A program made the position numbers and the translations under genes. The notes beneath the pieces were generated by a model. The model was not told where the DNA came from and made no database searches. It saw only the letters and a program-made list of their open reading frames with translations. DNA of 64,000 nucleotides from a bacterium (GTDB taxonomy: Bacteria; Bacillota; Clostridia; Christensenellales; Aristaeellaceae): positions 32,122 through 96,121 of the forward strand of contig JAQXJZ010000001.1 in the NCBI GenBank assembly GCA_029009515.1. Reading direction: 5' to 3'. The stretch's first letter is position 1. The number at the start of each line of letters is the position of its first letter. Of the stretch, positions 16,963 to 24,872 are shown piece after piece.

Positions 16963-18267
16963 ATGAATACCAAACGTTTTCACTCGGTACGCCTTGACAA
17001 GGAAAAGTGTAAGGCGTGTACAAACTGTCTGAGACGCTGCCCTACAGAAGCCATCCGTGTGCGCGGCGGAAGAGCGCACATTATTGATGAGCGCTGCATT
17101 GACTGCGGCGAATGCATCCGCGTATGCGAATATCATGCCAAGTATGCGCAGACGGATCCGCTGGCCTGCATCAACCGCTTCAAGTACAAGATTGCACTGC
17201 CTGCGCCGGCCCTGTACGGCCAGTTCAAGCATCTTGTTGGCGCGTCGCAGGTACTGGAAGGGCTGCTCAAAATCGGCTTTGACGAAGTGTTTGAAGTCGC
17301 GGAGGGGGCAGATATCGTCACGCGCGCCATCCGCGAGCGCATGCGCAATATTGATCGCAGCAAATATCCTATCATTTCGTCGGCCTGTCCTGCCATTGTG
17401 CGTCTGATTCGTGTGCGTTTCCCGGATCTGATCCCGCACATCATCGACGTGCGTCAGCCCATGGAAGTGGCTGCCATGGTTGCCAAGCAGGAATTCTGCA
17501 AGCGCAACGATGTACCGCCGGAAGAGGTTGGCTGTTTTTTCATCACGCCCTGCGCGGCCAAAATGACCGCCATCCGCAATCCCATCGGTCATGAGACTTC
17601 CGCTGTTGATGGCGCTATTTCCATGATGGAGATTTACGGTCTGCTCAGCAGCCAGATGAAGACCATTCCGCTGGATACCAACATCTCGCGTGCCACTGCC
17701 TATGGCGTTGGCTGGGCCAACAGCGGCGGTGAAGCGGCTGCCGTGTGCCCGGAGCACAGCATGAGCGTAGACGGCATTGAAAACGTCATACGCGTGCTGG
17801 AGGAAATTGAAAACGATAAGCTGCCGGATTTGGTTTTCTTTGAAGGATCGGCCTGTACCGGCGGATGTGTTGGCGGGCCGCTGACCTTTGAAAACAACTA
17901 TATCGCCCGTGGAGCCATCCGCACGCTGATGCATGGCTGTGACATTACCCATCCTGATGAAAAGGTGAAGGTTTCCACCCTGAACAAGTACAATCTCCTG
18001 AGCGACAAGCACATCACAGCCAACAGCGCCATGAAGCTGGACGATGATATTGTGGAAGCCATGCGCAAAATTGAGCAGATGGAGGAGATTGTCAAACGTC
18101 TGCCCGGTTTTGACTGCGGCAGCTGCGGAAGTCCCACCTGCCGTACGTTTGCAGAAGATATCGTGCGCGGCTATGCCACAGAGCTGGATTGCATCCATAT
18201 CCTGAAGGACCATTTAAAGGTCATGGCACAGCAGATGGTTGAACTGGCCAAAACCACCAGAGAGTGA
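16963..18267 (+). CDS. Putative sensory [FeFe] hydrogenase with C-terminal Fe-S domain
   Basis: About 434 residues. Two [4Fe-4S] motifs (CKACTNCLRRCP, CIDCGECIRVCE) precede a hydrogenase large-subunit domain. H-cluster motifs are altered: SSACPAI instead of TSCCPxW, TPCAAK instead of MPCxxK, and EGSACTGGCVGGP for the third. The Cys that shuttles protons in catalytic enzymes (first of CC) is Ala, as reported for HydS-type sensory hydrogenases, while the cluster-ligand Cys is kept. A C-terminal four-Cys Fe-S domain (DCGSCGSPTC, then Cys 16 residues on) follows. The ATG at 16963 has GGAGG upstream; the track's TTG is one codon earlier. It probably senses H2 or redox state. Confidence 0.85.
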   Translation: MNTKRFHSVRLDKEKCKACTNCLRRCPTEAIRVRGGRAHIIDERCIDCGECIRVCEYHAKYAQTDPLACINRFKYKIALPAPALYGQFKHLVGASQVLEGLLKIGFDEVFEVAEGADIVTRAIRERMRNIDRSKYPIISSACPAIVRLIRVRFPDLIPHIIDVRQPMEVAAMVAKQEFCKRNDVPPEEVGCFFITPCAAKMTAIRNPIGHETSAVDGAISMMEIYGLLSSQMKTIPLDTNISRATAYGVGWANSGGEAAAVCPEHSMSVDGIENVIRVLEEIENDKLPDLVFFEGSACTGGCVGGPLTFENNYIARGAIRTLMHGCDITHPDEKVKVSTLNKYNLLSDKHITANSAMKLDDDIVEAMRKIEQMEEIVKRLPGFDCGSCGSPTCRTFAEDIVRGYATELDCIHILKDHLKVMAQQMVELAKTTRE

Positions 18268-18278
18268 GGAAATGGAAA

Positions 18279-18626
18279 ATGACTGTACGCGAATTGATGA
18301 CCACCATTGGTGCTACCTGCGTGAACCCCGAAGCCAATCTGGACGCCGAAATCACCTGCGGCTACTCCTGCGATCTGCTCAGCTGGGTGCTGGCGCACGG
18401 CAAGGCTGGCATGGCCTGGTGCACCGTTCAGACCCATGTCAATGTAATTGCTGTTTCCGTGCTGATGGAAATGGCCTGCGTTATTCTGGTCGAAGGCGTT
18501 GAGCCGGAAGAAGCCTCGCTTAAAAAGGCGATTGACGAAGAAATGCCTATTCTTTCCACCAGCAAAACCGCTTACGAGGTGTGCGTGCTGATGGGCCAGG
18601 CCGGCGTGCTGCCGCCCGCTGAATAA
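18279..18626 (+). CDS. DRTGG-domain protein 2
   Basis: A second small DRTGG-type protein of 115 residues (MTVRELMTTIGATCVNPEANLDAEI), paralogous to the one at 16129. Both start TxRELxT and end in a YxxC..LM.QAG stretch. The ATG at 18279 is preceded by GTGAGG and gives an N-terminus matching the paralogue; the track's earlier start is unlikely. It lies 11 nt after the sensory hydrogenase. The presence of two paralogues suggests a heterodimer or two ligands (inference). Confidence 0.8.
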   Translation: MTVRELMTTIGATCVNPEANLDAEITCGYSCDLLSWVLAHGKAGMAWCTVQTHVNVIAVSVLMEMACVILVEGVEPEEASLKKAIDEEMPILSTSKTAYEVCVLMGQAGVLPPAE

Positions 18627-18628
18627 CC

Positions 18629-19336
18629 ATGGGCGCTTTTTGTGATCTGCACATGCACAGCTGCCTTTCGCCCTGTGCGGATGATGAGATGACGCCGTGG
18701 AATATGGTTGGCATGTCAAAAATCAAGGGGCTGGATGTGATTGCCGTTACGGACCATAACGCCTGTCTGAATGCCGAAGATGCTATGGCAGCAGGCAGGG
18801 AATATGGGGTAGAGGTGATTCCGGGAATGGAAATCACCAGCCGCGAAGAAGTGCATATCCTGGGCTATTTCTACACGCTTGAGGATGCTCTGAAAGCAGG
18901 AGAAGAAGTATATGCGCATCTTCCTGCGATTGATAACAATCCGCTTCTCTTTGGCAATCAGATCATCATGCGTGACGGCGATACTCCCAGCGGAACGCTT
19001 GACAAACTGCTGATCAACGCAACGGATCTCAGCGTGGATGAGGTTTGCGAGCTTGTGCGAAGGCATCACGGCGTTCCTGTGCCAGCGCATATCAACCGCG
19101 GCAGCAATGGTATGATCGGCGCCCTCGGTTTGATGCCCTTTCTGCCGGAATATCCGGTGGTTGAGGTCTACAAAGGCGTTGATTGCCCCGCCTATGCCAT
19201 GAAAGGTCGTTTTTTGCTGCACTCGAGCGATGCGCATCACCTGGAAGACATTCAGGAACAGGTGTTTGAGCTGGATACGGAGCCTACAGCGCAAGCAGTT
19301 CTCAAGTTAATTGAAAAAATGAATCAGCCGATCTGA
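18629..19336 (+). CDS. PHP-domain phosphoesterase
   Basis: A 235-residue PHP-domain protein. Metal-binding motifs are DLHMHSCLSPC (N-terminus), VTDHN, a His in PAHINRG and the C-terminal SSDAHH. PHP proteins are metal-dependent phosphoesterases; the TrpH/YciV group acts on nucleotides such as pAp. It starts 2 nt after the second DRTGG gene and is the last gene of the signalling cassette, ending at a terminator. A signalling-nucleotide substrate is possible but unproven. Confidence 0.85.
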   Translation: MGAFCDLHMHSCLSPCADDEMTPWNMVGMSKIKGLDVIAVTDHNACLNAEDAMAAGREYGVEVIPGMEITSREEVHILGYFYTLEDALKAGEEVYAHLPAIDNNPLLFGNQIIMRDGDTPSGTLDKLLINATDLSVDEVCELVRRHHGVPVPAHINRGSNGMIGALGLMPFLPEYPVVEVYKGVDCPAYAMKGRFLLHSSDAHHLEDIQEQVFELDTEPTAQAVLKLIEKMNQPI

Positions 19337-19340
19337 AGCA

Positions 19341-19379
19341 AGCGCCAGATAACACAAAAGATGGTATCTGGCGCTTTTT
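19341..19379 (+). terminator. Terminator of the sensory cassette
   Basis: Perfect 11-bp stem AGCGCCAGATA/TATCTGGCGCT followed by TTTTT. It separates the regulatory cassette from the catalytic hydrogenase operon. Confidence 0.92.
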
Positions 19380-19470
19380 GTACATAACAGATAAATATTC
19401 GCGCGTTTCTGGCATATTAAATAAAAAATTCACAAATTCTATCAAAAAGCGTGCAATTCCAAACAAAGTA

Positions 19471-19479
19471 TGATATAAT
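19471..19479 (+). promoter_or_regulatory. Extended -10 promoter of the hydrogenase operon
   Basis: TGATATAAT (TG-n-TATAAT) lies 65 nt before the NuoE-like start; the -35 (GTGCAA) is weak. The leader just downstream holds TGTACGTGTGTACA (two TGTAC units 3 nt apart). A TTCACAA sequence at 19429-19435 resembles one half of a Rex site. Either could be a regulatory site; neither is proven. Confidence 0.6.
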
Positions 19480-19543
19480 ATTCACGATGTGTACGTGTGT
19501 ACATTTCGGTTCGCAACATTAATGGAGGAGGTCTCAGGCTGCC

Positions 19544-20017
19544 ATGTCCAATCATAACGAAAAATATGAAAAGCTGGCGGAAGTCATTCAGGCTCACAAG
19601 GAGCAAAAGGGCGCGCTGATGCCTGTGCTTCAGGAAGCACAGAACATCTTCGGCTGCGTTTCCGAAGACGTTCAGAAGGTGATTGCGGAGGGCCTTGGTG
19701 TGACTCTCAGCGAAGTCTACGGCGTCGCTACTTTCTACTCTCAGTTCTCTCTGCAGCCCAAGGGCAAGTACGTTGCCGGCGTTTGCCTCGGTACCGCCTG
19801 CTACGTCAAGAACTCTCAGAAGGTGCTGGATAAGCTGTGCTCCGAGCTGGGCATTCAGCCTGGTCAGACTACTGCTGATGGTCTGTTCTCCGTTCAGGCT
19901 ACCCGCTGCCTGGGCGCCTGCGGTCTGGCTCCGGTCATGATGATCAACGACGATGTTTTCGGTCGTCTGACTGAAAATGAAGTTCCCGGCATCATTGCCA
20001 AGTACAAGGCTTCGTAA
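19544..20017 (+). CDS. hydC: NAD-linked [FeFe] hydrogenase, NuoE/HydC-like [2Fe-2S] subunit
   Basis: A 157-residue thioredoxin-like ferredoxin. The four [2Fe-2S] ligands are in VCLGTACYVKNS and TRCLGACGLAPV. It passes electrons inside the HydABC complex, which couples NADH and ferredoxin to H2. GGAGGAGG precedes the ATG. It is first of a five-gene operon with strongly biased codon use (CTG, AAG, ATC), suggesting high expression. Confidence 0.93.
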   Translation: MSNHNEKYEKLAEVIQAHKEQKGALMPVLQEAQNIFGCVSEDVQKVIAEGLGVTLSEVYGVATFYSQFSLQPKGKYVAGVCLGTACYVKNSQKVLDKLCSELGIQPGQTTADGLFSVQATRCLGACGLAPVMMINDDVFGRLTENEVPGIIAKYKAS

Positions 20018-20020
20018 ACC

Positions 20021-20569
20021 ATGCGTGATCTGAGCATGCATGTTCTGGATATTGCCCAGAACAGTATCAAGGCTGGCGCTGCGCTGGTTACCGTTTCCTT
20101 CACGATGGATGAAAAAGGCGTGCTGACCTTTTCTGTTCTGGATGACGGCTGCGGTATGGCGCCTGATTTCCTGGCTCGTGTAACCGATCCATTCACCACA
20201 ACGCGTACCACGCGCAAGGTTGGGCTTGGCATTCCCATGCTCAAGCAAAGCGCTGAAATGTGCGGCGGGGCGTTTGGCATCGAAAGCGAAGTGGGGAAAG
20301 GAACCTGCATTCACGCCTCCTTTGATACCAGAAACATCGACTGTATTCCTTTGGGAGACATTTGTGATTCCCTGCTGTCGCTGGTCGTGCTCAATCCCAC
20401 TCAACCCGAATTCCTTTTCCAGGCTGAAGCCCCCGGAATGGAAGCCTGTTTTGATACAAGACAGCTTCGTGAGGTGCTTGGCGGCGTTCCGCTCAATGAG
20501 CCGGATGTCATCGCCTGGATGAAGGACAGTATCGACGAAGAATTCAAACCAATTTTGGAGGTGTCCTGA
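20021..20569 (+). CDS. HATPase-domain protein in the hydrogenase operon
   Basis: A 182-residue GHKL ATPase. The N-box is LDIAQNSIKAGA, G1 is DDGCGM, and F/G2 is DPFTTTRTTRKVGLGIPMLKQSAE, close to sensor-kinase ATPase domains. There is no dimerisation/phosphoacceptor helix or input domain. A C-terminal extension of about 70 residues has no motif I know. It sits 3 nt after hydC, inside the hydrogenase operon. This small ATPase is commonly found at this spot in clostridia; its role is not established. Confidence 0.82.
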   Translation: MRDLSMHVLDIAQNSIKAGAALVTVSFTMDEKGVLTFSVLDDGCGMAPDFLARVTDPFTTTRTTRKVGLGIPMLKQSAEMCGGAFGIESEVGKGTCIHASFDTRNIDCIPLGDICDSLLSLVVLNPTQPEFLFQAEAPGMEACFDTRQLREVLGGVPLNEPDVIAWMKDSIDEEFKPILEVS

Positions 20570-20572
20570 TTT

Positions 20573-20947
20573 ATGAAGTCTCTGGCTGAATTGGAAGCGA
20601 TCCGCGCTAAGACCCTTGAAAGGGTTGCCATGCGCAAGGAAGGCGACAATGCCATTCGCGTGGTCGTGGGCATGGCTACCTGCGGCATCGCTGCCGGCGC
20701 TCGTCCTGTTATGCTCAAGTTCCTCGAGGAAGTCCAGAAGCGTAACCTGCAGAACGTGACCGTTTCTCAGACCGGCTGCATCGGCATGTGCCGTCTGGAG
20801 CCCATGCTGGACGTCATCGTTCCCGGCAAGGAAAAGGTTACCTACGTGAAGGTTAATCCCGACATGGTGTCCCGCATTGTTGCCGAGCACATCGTCAACG
20901 GCCGTCCTGTTCAGGAATACACCATCGGCGCCGCTGAAGGCAAATAA
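20573..20947 (+). CDS. (2Fe-2S) thioredoxin-like ferredoxin domain protein
   Basis: A 124-residue protein resembling the N-terminal ferredoxin domain of the NuoF-like subunit. It has MATCGIAAGAR and TGCIGMC, so only three cysteines are visible in the cluster positions; the second Cys of the first pair is missing. Homologues beside HydB often share this pattern. It lies between the HATPase and NuoF-like genes, spaced 3 and 21 nt. It may be an accessory electron carrier or an assembly/signalling partner (inference). Confidence 0.82.
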   Translation: MKSLAELEAIRAKTLERVAMRKEGDNAIRVVVGMATCGIAAGARPVMLKFLEEVQKRNLQNVTVSQTGCIGMCRLEPMLDVIVPGKEKVTYVKVNPDMVSRIVAEHIVNGRPVQEYTIGAAEGK

Positions 20948-20968
20948 GACTGCTAAGGAGGAACGAAC

Positions 20969-22759
20969 ATGGATCTTTTTCGCGCACATGTACTTGTCTG
21001 CGGCGGTACTGGCTGTACTTCGAGCGGCTCTGCTGAGCTGATCGCCCGTTTCGAAGAGCAGATTGCCAAGAACGGCCTGGACAAGGAAGTTAAGGTTATC
21101 CGCACCGGCTGCTTCGGTCTTTGCGAAGCCGGCCCCGTTGTTATTGTGTATCCCGAAGGCACCTTCTACAGCCGCATCCGCGTGGAAGATGTGGACGAGA
21201 TCGTCTCTGAGCATCTGCTCAAGGGCCGTACTGTTCAGCATCTGGTCTACAAGGAGAAGGCCGACGAAGAACAGCATGCCACTCTGGAGAACATCGACTT
21301 CTACCGTCCCCAGATGCGTCTTGCTCTGCGCAACTGCGGCGTGATCGACCCTGAGAACATCGACGAGTACATCGCTTTTGACGGTTACAAGGCTCTGGCC
21401 AAGGTTCTGACCGAGATGTCTCCCGAAGATGTCATTCAGGAAATGATCAAGTCCGGCCTGCGTGGTCGTGGCGGCGGCGGTTTCCCCACCGGCAAGAAGT
21501 GGCAGTTTGCTGCGGCTTCCAAGTCCGAGCAGAAGTACATCATCTGCAACGCTGACGAGGGCGACCCCGGCGCGTTCATGGATCGCTCCATTCTGGAAGG
21601 CGACCCGCACTCTGTGATCGAAGCCATGGCCATCGGCGGCTACGCCATCGGCGCCTCCGAAGGTTATGTGTACGTCCGTGCTGAGTATCCCATCGCTGTT
21701 AAGCGTCTGCAGCACGCTATCAACCAGGCCCGTGAATATGGCCTGCTGGGCAAGAACATCTTTGGCACCGGCTTTGACTTTGATATCTTCATCCGTCTGG
21801 GCGCTGGCGCTTTCGTCTGCGGCGAAGAAACTGCTCTGATGCGCTCCATCGAAGGTATGCGCGGCGAGCCCACTCCCAAGCCTCCGTTCCCCGCTGTCCG
21901 CGGTCTGTTTGACAAGCCCTCCAACATCAACAACGTTGAGACCTATGCCAACATCCCGCTGATCATCAACAAGGGCGCTGACTGGTTCACCAGCATCGGT
22001 ACTCCTGGCAACAGCGGCACCAAGGTGTTCGCTCTGGGCGGCAAGATCAACAACACTGGTCTGGTCGAAGTTCCCATGGGCACTCCTCTGCGCGACGTCA
22101 TCTACAAGATCGGCGGCGGCATCCCCAACGGCAAGGCCTTCAAGGCTGTTCAGACCGGTGGTCCTTCCGGCGGCTGCATCCCCGCTGAGAACCTGGACAT
22201 CGCCATCGACTATGACTCTCTGACCGCGATCGGCTCCATGATGGGTTCCGGCGGTATGATCGTCATGGACGAAGACAACTGCATGGTTGACATCGCTCGC
22301 TTCTTCCTTGACTTTACCGTCGATGAGAGCTGCGGTAAGTGCACTCCCTGCCGCATCGGTACCCGCCGTATGCTGGAGATCCTCGAGCGCATCACCGAGG
22401 GCAAGGGCGAAGAAGGCGACATCGAGAAGCTGGAAGCTCTGGCTGCCAACATCAAGGCAACCGCTCTGTGCGGCCTGGGCCAGACTGCTCCCAACCCCGT
22501 TCTGTCTACGCTGAAGTACTTCCGTCATGAGTACGAGGCGCACATCAAGGAGAAGCGCTGCCCCGCGCATCACTGCCAGAAGCTGCTCAACTACGAGATC
22601 ACTGACAAGTGCCGTGGCTGCACCGCTTGCGCCCGTGTTTGCCCCGTCAATGCCATCACCGGCAGCGTGAAGGAAATGCACCACATCGACACCACCAAGT
22701 GCATCAAGTGCGGCTCCTGCATGGAGAAGTGCCGCTTTGGCGCCATCGTCAAGAACTAA
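20969..22759 (+). CDS. hydB: NAD-linked [FeFe] hydrogenase, NuoF/HydB-like flavin subunit
   Basis: A 596-residue subunit with the NADH/FMN site. The N-terminal [2Fe-2S] thioredoxin-like domain (about 1-100) has VCGGTGCTSSGS and TGCFGLCEAGP. The FMN/NADH domain has GRGGGGFPTGKKW, CNADEGDPGAFMDR and GAYVCGEETAL-like GAFVCGEETALM. The [4Fe-4S] site is ESCGKCTPCRIGTRRM. Two C-terminal [4Fe-4S] motifs are CRGCTACARVCP and CIKCGSCMEKC. The domain order matches bifurcating HydB. AAGGAGG precedes the ATG. Confidence 0.95.
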   Translation: MDLFRAHVLVCGGTGCTSSGSAELIARFEEQIAKNGLDKEVKVIRTGCFGLCEAGPVVIVYPEGTFYSRIRVEDVDEIVSEHLLKGRTVQHLVYKEKADEEQHATLENIDFYRPQMRLALRNCGVIDPENIDEYIAFDGYKALAKVLTEMSPEDVIQEMIKSGLRGRGGGGFPTGKKWQFAAASKSEQKYIICNADEGDPGAFMDRSILEGDPHSVIEAMAIGGYAIGASEGYVYVRAEYPIAVKRLQHAINQAREYGLLGKNIFGTGFDFDIFIRLGAGAFVCGEETALMRSIEGMRGEPTPKPPFPAVRGLFDKPSNINNVETYANIPLIINKGADWFTSIGTPGNSGTKVFALGGKINNTGLVEVPMGTPLRDVIYKIGGGIPNGKAFKAVQTGGPSGGCIPAENLDIAIDYDSLTAIGSMMGSGGMIVMDEDNCMVDIARFFLDFTVDESCGKCTPCRIGTRRMLEILERITEGKGEEGDIEKLEALAANIKATALCGLGQTAPNPVLSTLKYFRHEYEAHIKEKRCPAHHCQKLLNYEITDKCRGCTACARVCPVNAITGSVKEMHHIDTTKCIKCGSCMEKCRFGAIVKN

Positions 22760-22780
22760 CACGCTTAGGAGGAACGTAAC

Positions 22781-24526
22781 ATGGCTAATATGATTCCGCT
22801 TACCATTGATGGCGTGAAGGTTGAAGTTCCTGCTGGTACTACGGTTCTTGAGGCTGCCCGTATCGCCAATGTGAACATCCCCACGCTCTGCTATCTGAAG
22901 GATATCAACGCTACCGGCAACTGCCGTATCTGCGTTGTGGACACCGGCGCCCGTGCTCTGCAGGCTGCCTGCGTTCTGCCCGTGACCCCCAACATGGTGG
23001 TCAAGACCAACACTCCTGCCGTGCGCGCCGCCCGTAAGCTCAACCTCGAGCTGATCCTGAGCAACCACGACAAGAAGTGCCTGAGCTGCTCCCGCAGCCA
23101 GAACTGCGAACTGCAGAAGCTGTGCCTGGATCTGGGCGTTGAGAACGGCGATCGTTTCGCTGGTGCTCAGAACAAGTACGAAATCGACCTGTCTTCTCCC
23201 TCCGTCGTGCGCGACAACAACAAGTGCATTCTGTGCCGTCGTTGCGTGGGCGCTTGCGCGAATGTCCAGAAGATTGGCGTTATCGGCGCCATGAACCGCG
23301 GCTTCAAGACCGCTATCGGCAGCCCCTGGGACAAGAACCTGGCTGAAATGGCTTGCATCAACTGCGGCCAGTGCATCGCTGTTTGCCCCGTTGGCGCTCT
23401 GACCGAGAAGACCGAAACCGACAAGGTTTGGGATGCGATCAACGATCCTACCAAGCACGTTGTCGTGCAGCCCGCTCCCGCTGTCCGCGCCGCTCTGGGC
23501 GAGGAATTTGGCCTGCCCATGGGCACCAGCGTGACCGGCAAGATGGCTGCTGCCATGCGTCGTCTGGGCTTTGACAAGGTGTTCGACACCGACTTCGGTG
23601 CTGACCTGACCATCATGGAAGAGGCCTATGAGCTGATCGACCGCATCACCAACGGCGGCGTTCTGCCCATGATCACCAGCTGCTCTCCCGGCTGGATCAA
23701 GTTCTGCGAGCACTACTATCCCGAGTTCATCCAGAATCTGAGCTCCTGCAAGTCTCCTCACGAGATGGCCGGCGCGATGATCAAGACTTACTACGCCGAG
23801 AAGGCCGGTATCGATCCCAAGGACATCGTTGTTGTGTCCGTGATGCCCTGCACCGCCAAGAAGTTCGAAGCCAAGCGTCCTGAGCTGGGCCACAACGGCA
23901 TGGCTGACGTCGATTACGTCATCACCACCCGCGAGCTCGCCAAGATGATCAAGGAAGCCGGTATCGACTTCTGCAAGCTGGCTGATGAAGACTTCGACAA
24001 GCTGATGGGCGAATCCACCGGCGCTGCCGTTATCTTCGGTGTGACCGGCGGCGTTATGGAAGCTGCTCTGCGTACCGCTTACGAAGCGATCACCGGCGAA
24101 GAGCTGAAGGACGTCAACTTCCACGCTGTCCGCGGCATGGAAGGCATCAAGGAAGCCACTGTTAAGGTTGGCGACCTGGATGTGAACGTTGCTGTTTGCT
24201 CCAGCACCGGCAAGGCTGCTGAGCTGCTCGACAGCATCAAGGCTGGCGAGAAGACCTATCACTTCATCGAGGTCATGGGTTGCCCCGGCGGCTGCGTCAA
24301 TGGCGGCGGTCAGCCCATCGTGTCTGCCCAGGTTCGCAACTGGACCGACATCCGCGCCGAGCGCGCCAAGGCTCTCTACTCTGAGGACGAGTCCAAGACC
24401 CTTCGCAAGAGTCACGAGAACCCCGAAATCAAGCAGATTTATGCCGACTTCCTCGGCAAGCCCAACAGCCACAAGGCTCACGAGCTTCTGCACACCACTT
24501 ACGAGCAGAGGGATCTGTACATCTGA
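22781..24526 (+). CDS. hydA: [FeFe] hydrogenase catalytic subunit HydA
   Basis: A 581-residue catalytic subunit. The order is an N-terminal [2Fe-2S] domain (CYLKDINATGNCRIC), a His/Cys [4Fe-4S] site (HDKKCLSCSRSQNC), two ferredoxin clusters (CILCRRCVGAC, CINCGQCIAVCP) and the H-cluster domain. Its motifs are TSCSPGW, VMPCTAKKFEAKRPE and GCPGGCVNGGGQP, then a C-terminal tail. One Cys of the usual TSCCPxW is Ser. AGGAGG precedes the ATG, 21 nt after hydB. It is the last gene, followed by a strong terminator. Maturases HydEFG are not in the window. Confidence 0.95.
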   Translation: MANMIPLTIDGVKVEVPAGTTVLEAARIANVNIPTLCYLKDINATGNCRICVVDTGARALQAACVLPVTPNMVVKTNTPAVRAARKLNLELILSNHDKKCLSCSRSQNCELQKLCLDLGVENGDRFAGAQNKYEIDLSSPSVVRDNNKCILCRRCVGACANVQKIGVIGAMNRGFKTAIGSPWDKNLAEMACINCGQCIAVCPVGALTEKTETDKVWDAINDPTKHVVVQPAPAVRAALGEEFGLPMGTSVTGKMAAAMRRLGFDKVFDTDFGADLTIMEEAYELIDRITNGGVLPMITSCSPGWIKFCEHYYPEFIQNLSSCKSPHEMAGAMIKTYYAEKAGIDPKDIVVVSVMPCTAKKFEAKRPELGHNGMADVDYVITTRELAKMIKEAGIDFCKLADEDFDKLMGESTGAAVIFGVTGGVMEAALRTAYEAITGEELKDVNFHAVRGMEGIKEATVKVGDLDVNVAVCSSTGKAAELLDSIKAGEKTYHFIEVMGCPGGCVNGGGQPIVSAQVRNWTDIRAERAKALYSEDESKTLRKSHENPEIKQIYADFLGKPNSHKAHELLHTTYEQRDLYI

Positions 24527-24540
24527 TTGTAAGTTTTCTG

Positions 24541-24573
24541 CAGGTGGGAGAGATAATCTCCCACCTGTTTTTT
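24541..24573 (+). terminator. Terminator of the hydrogenase operon
   Basis: Perfect 11-bp stem CAGGTGGGAGA/TCTCCCACCTG with a 5-nt loop, followed by TTTTTT. Confidence 0.95.
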
Positions 24574-24662
24574 ACATTTCAAAACTTTGAACAAAGTATG
24601 GCTTTTTGGCGCAACGTGTCGTATACTGGTAAAAGAGTACGAAACCCGGGAGGTATGATTGC

Positions 24663-24860
24663 ATGCAAGAACCGCCGCGCCATGAGCCGCAGCCTGCTCC
24701 TAAGCCCAGAAGGGGCAGACGCCGCAGTCGTGTAAGGCGCTTTTTTTGTGGATATCTGATGTTTGTTGGTTCTTTGACCACTCTGTATGTACTCATCCAG
24801 CTGCTTGTGTGGGCGTTTGTGGAAATTGGCAAGTGGATGCCTGCCAACCCCGGATTGTAA
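24663..24860 (+). CDS. Small Arg-rich single-pass membrane protein
   Basis: A 65-residue protein that I do not recognise. Residues 1-27 are Pro- and Arg-rich (PKPRRGRRRSRVRR), followed by one hydrophobic segment (about 30-55) and a short tail, giving a cytoplasmic basic N-terminus. GGGAGG lies 9 nt before the ATG, which supports translation. It is 12 nt ahead of the DUF4230 gene and likely co-transcribed. A TATACT -10-like element lies at 24622, but no convincing -35 was found. Confidence 0.65.
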   Translation: MQEPPRHEPQPAPKPRRGRRRSRVRRFFCGYLMFVGSLTTLYVLIQLLVWAFVEIGKWMPANPGL

Positions 24861-24872
24861 TGGAGGTACAGA

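Noticed and set aside
19442-24493. A 1683-codon open frame on the minus strand across the hydrogenase operon
   Set aside because: It is antisense to five well-identified genes. The long openness comes from extreme codon bias on the plus strand, and its product is low-complexity (many Ala, Val, Asp, His, Gly) without domains.
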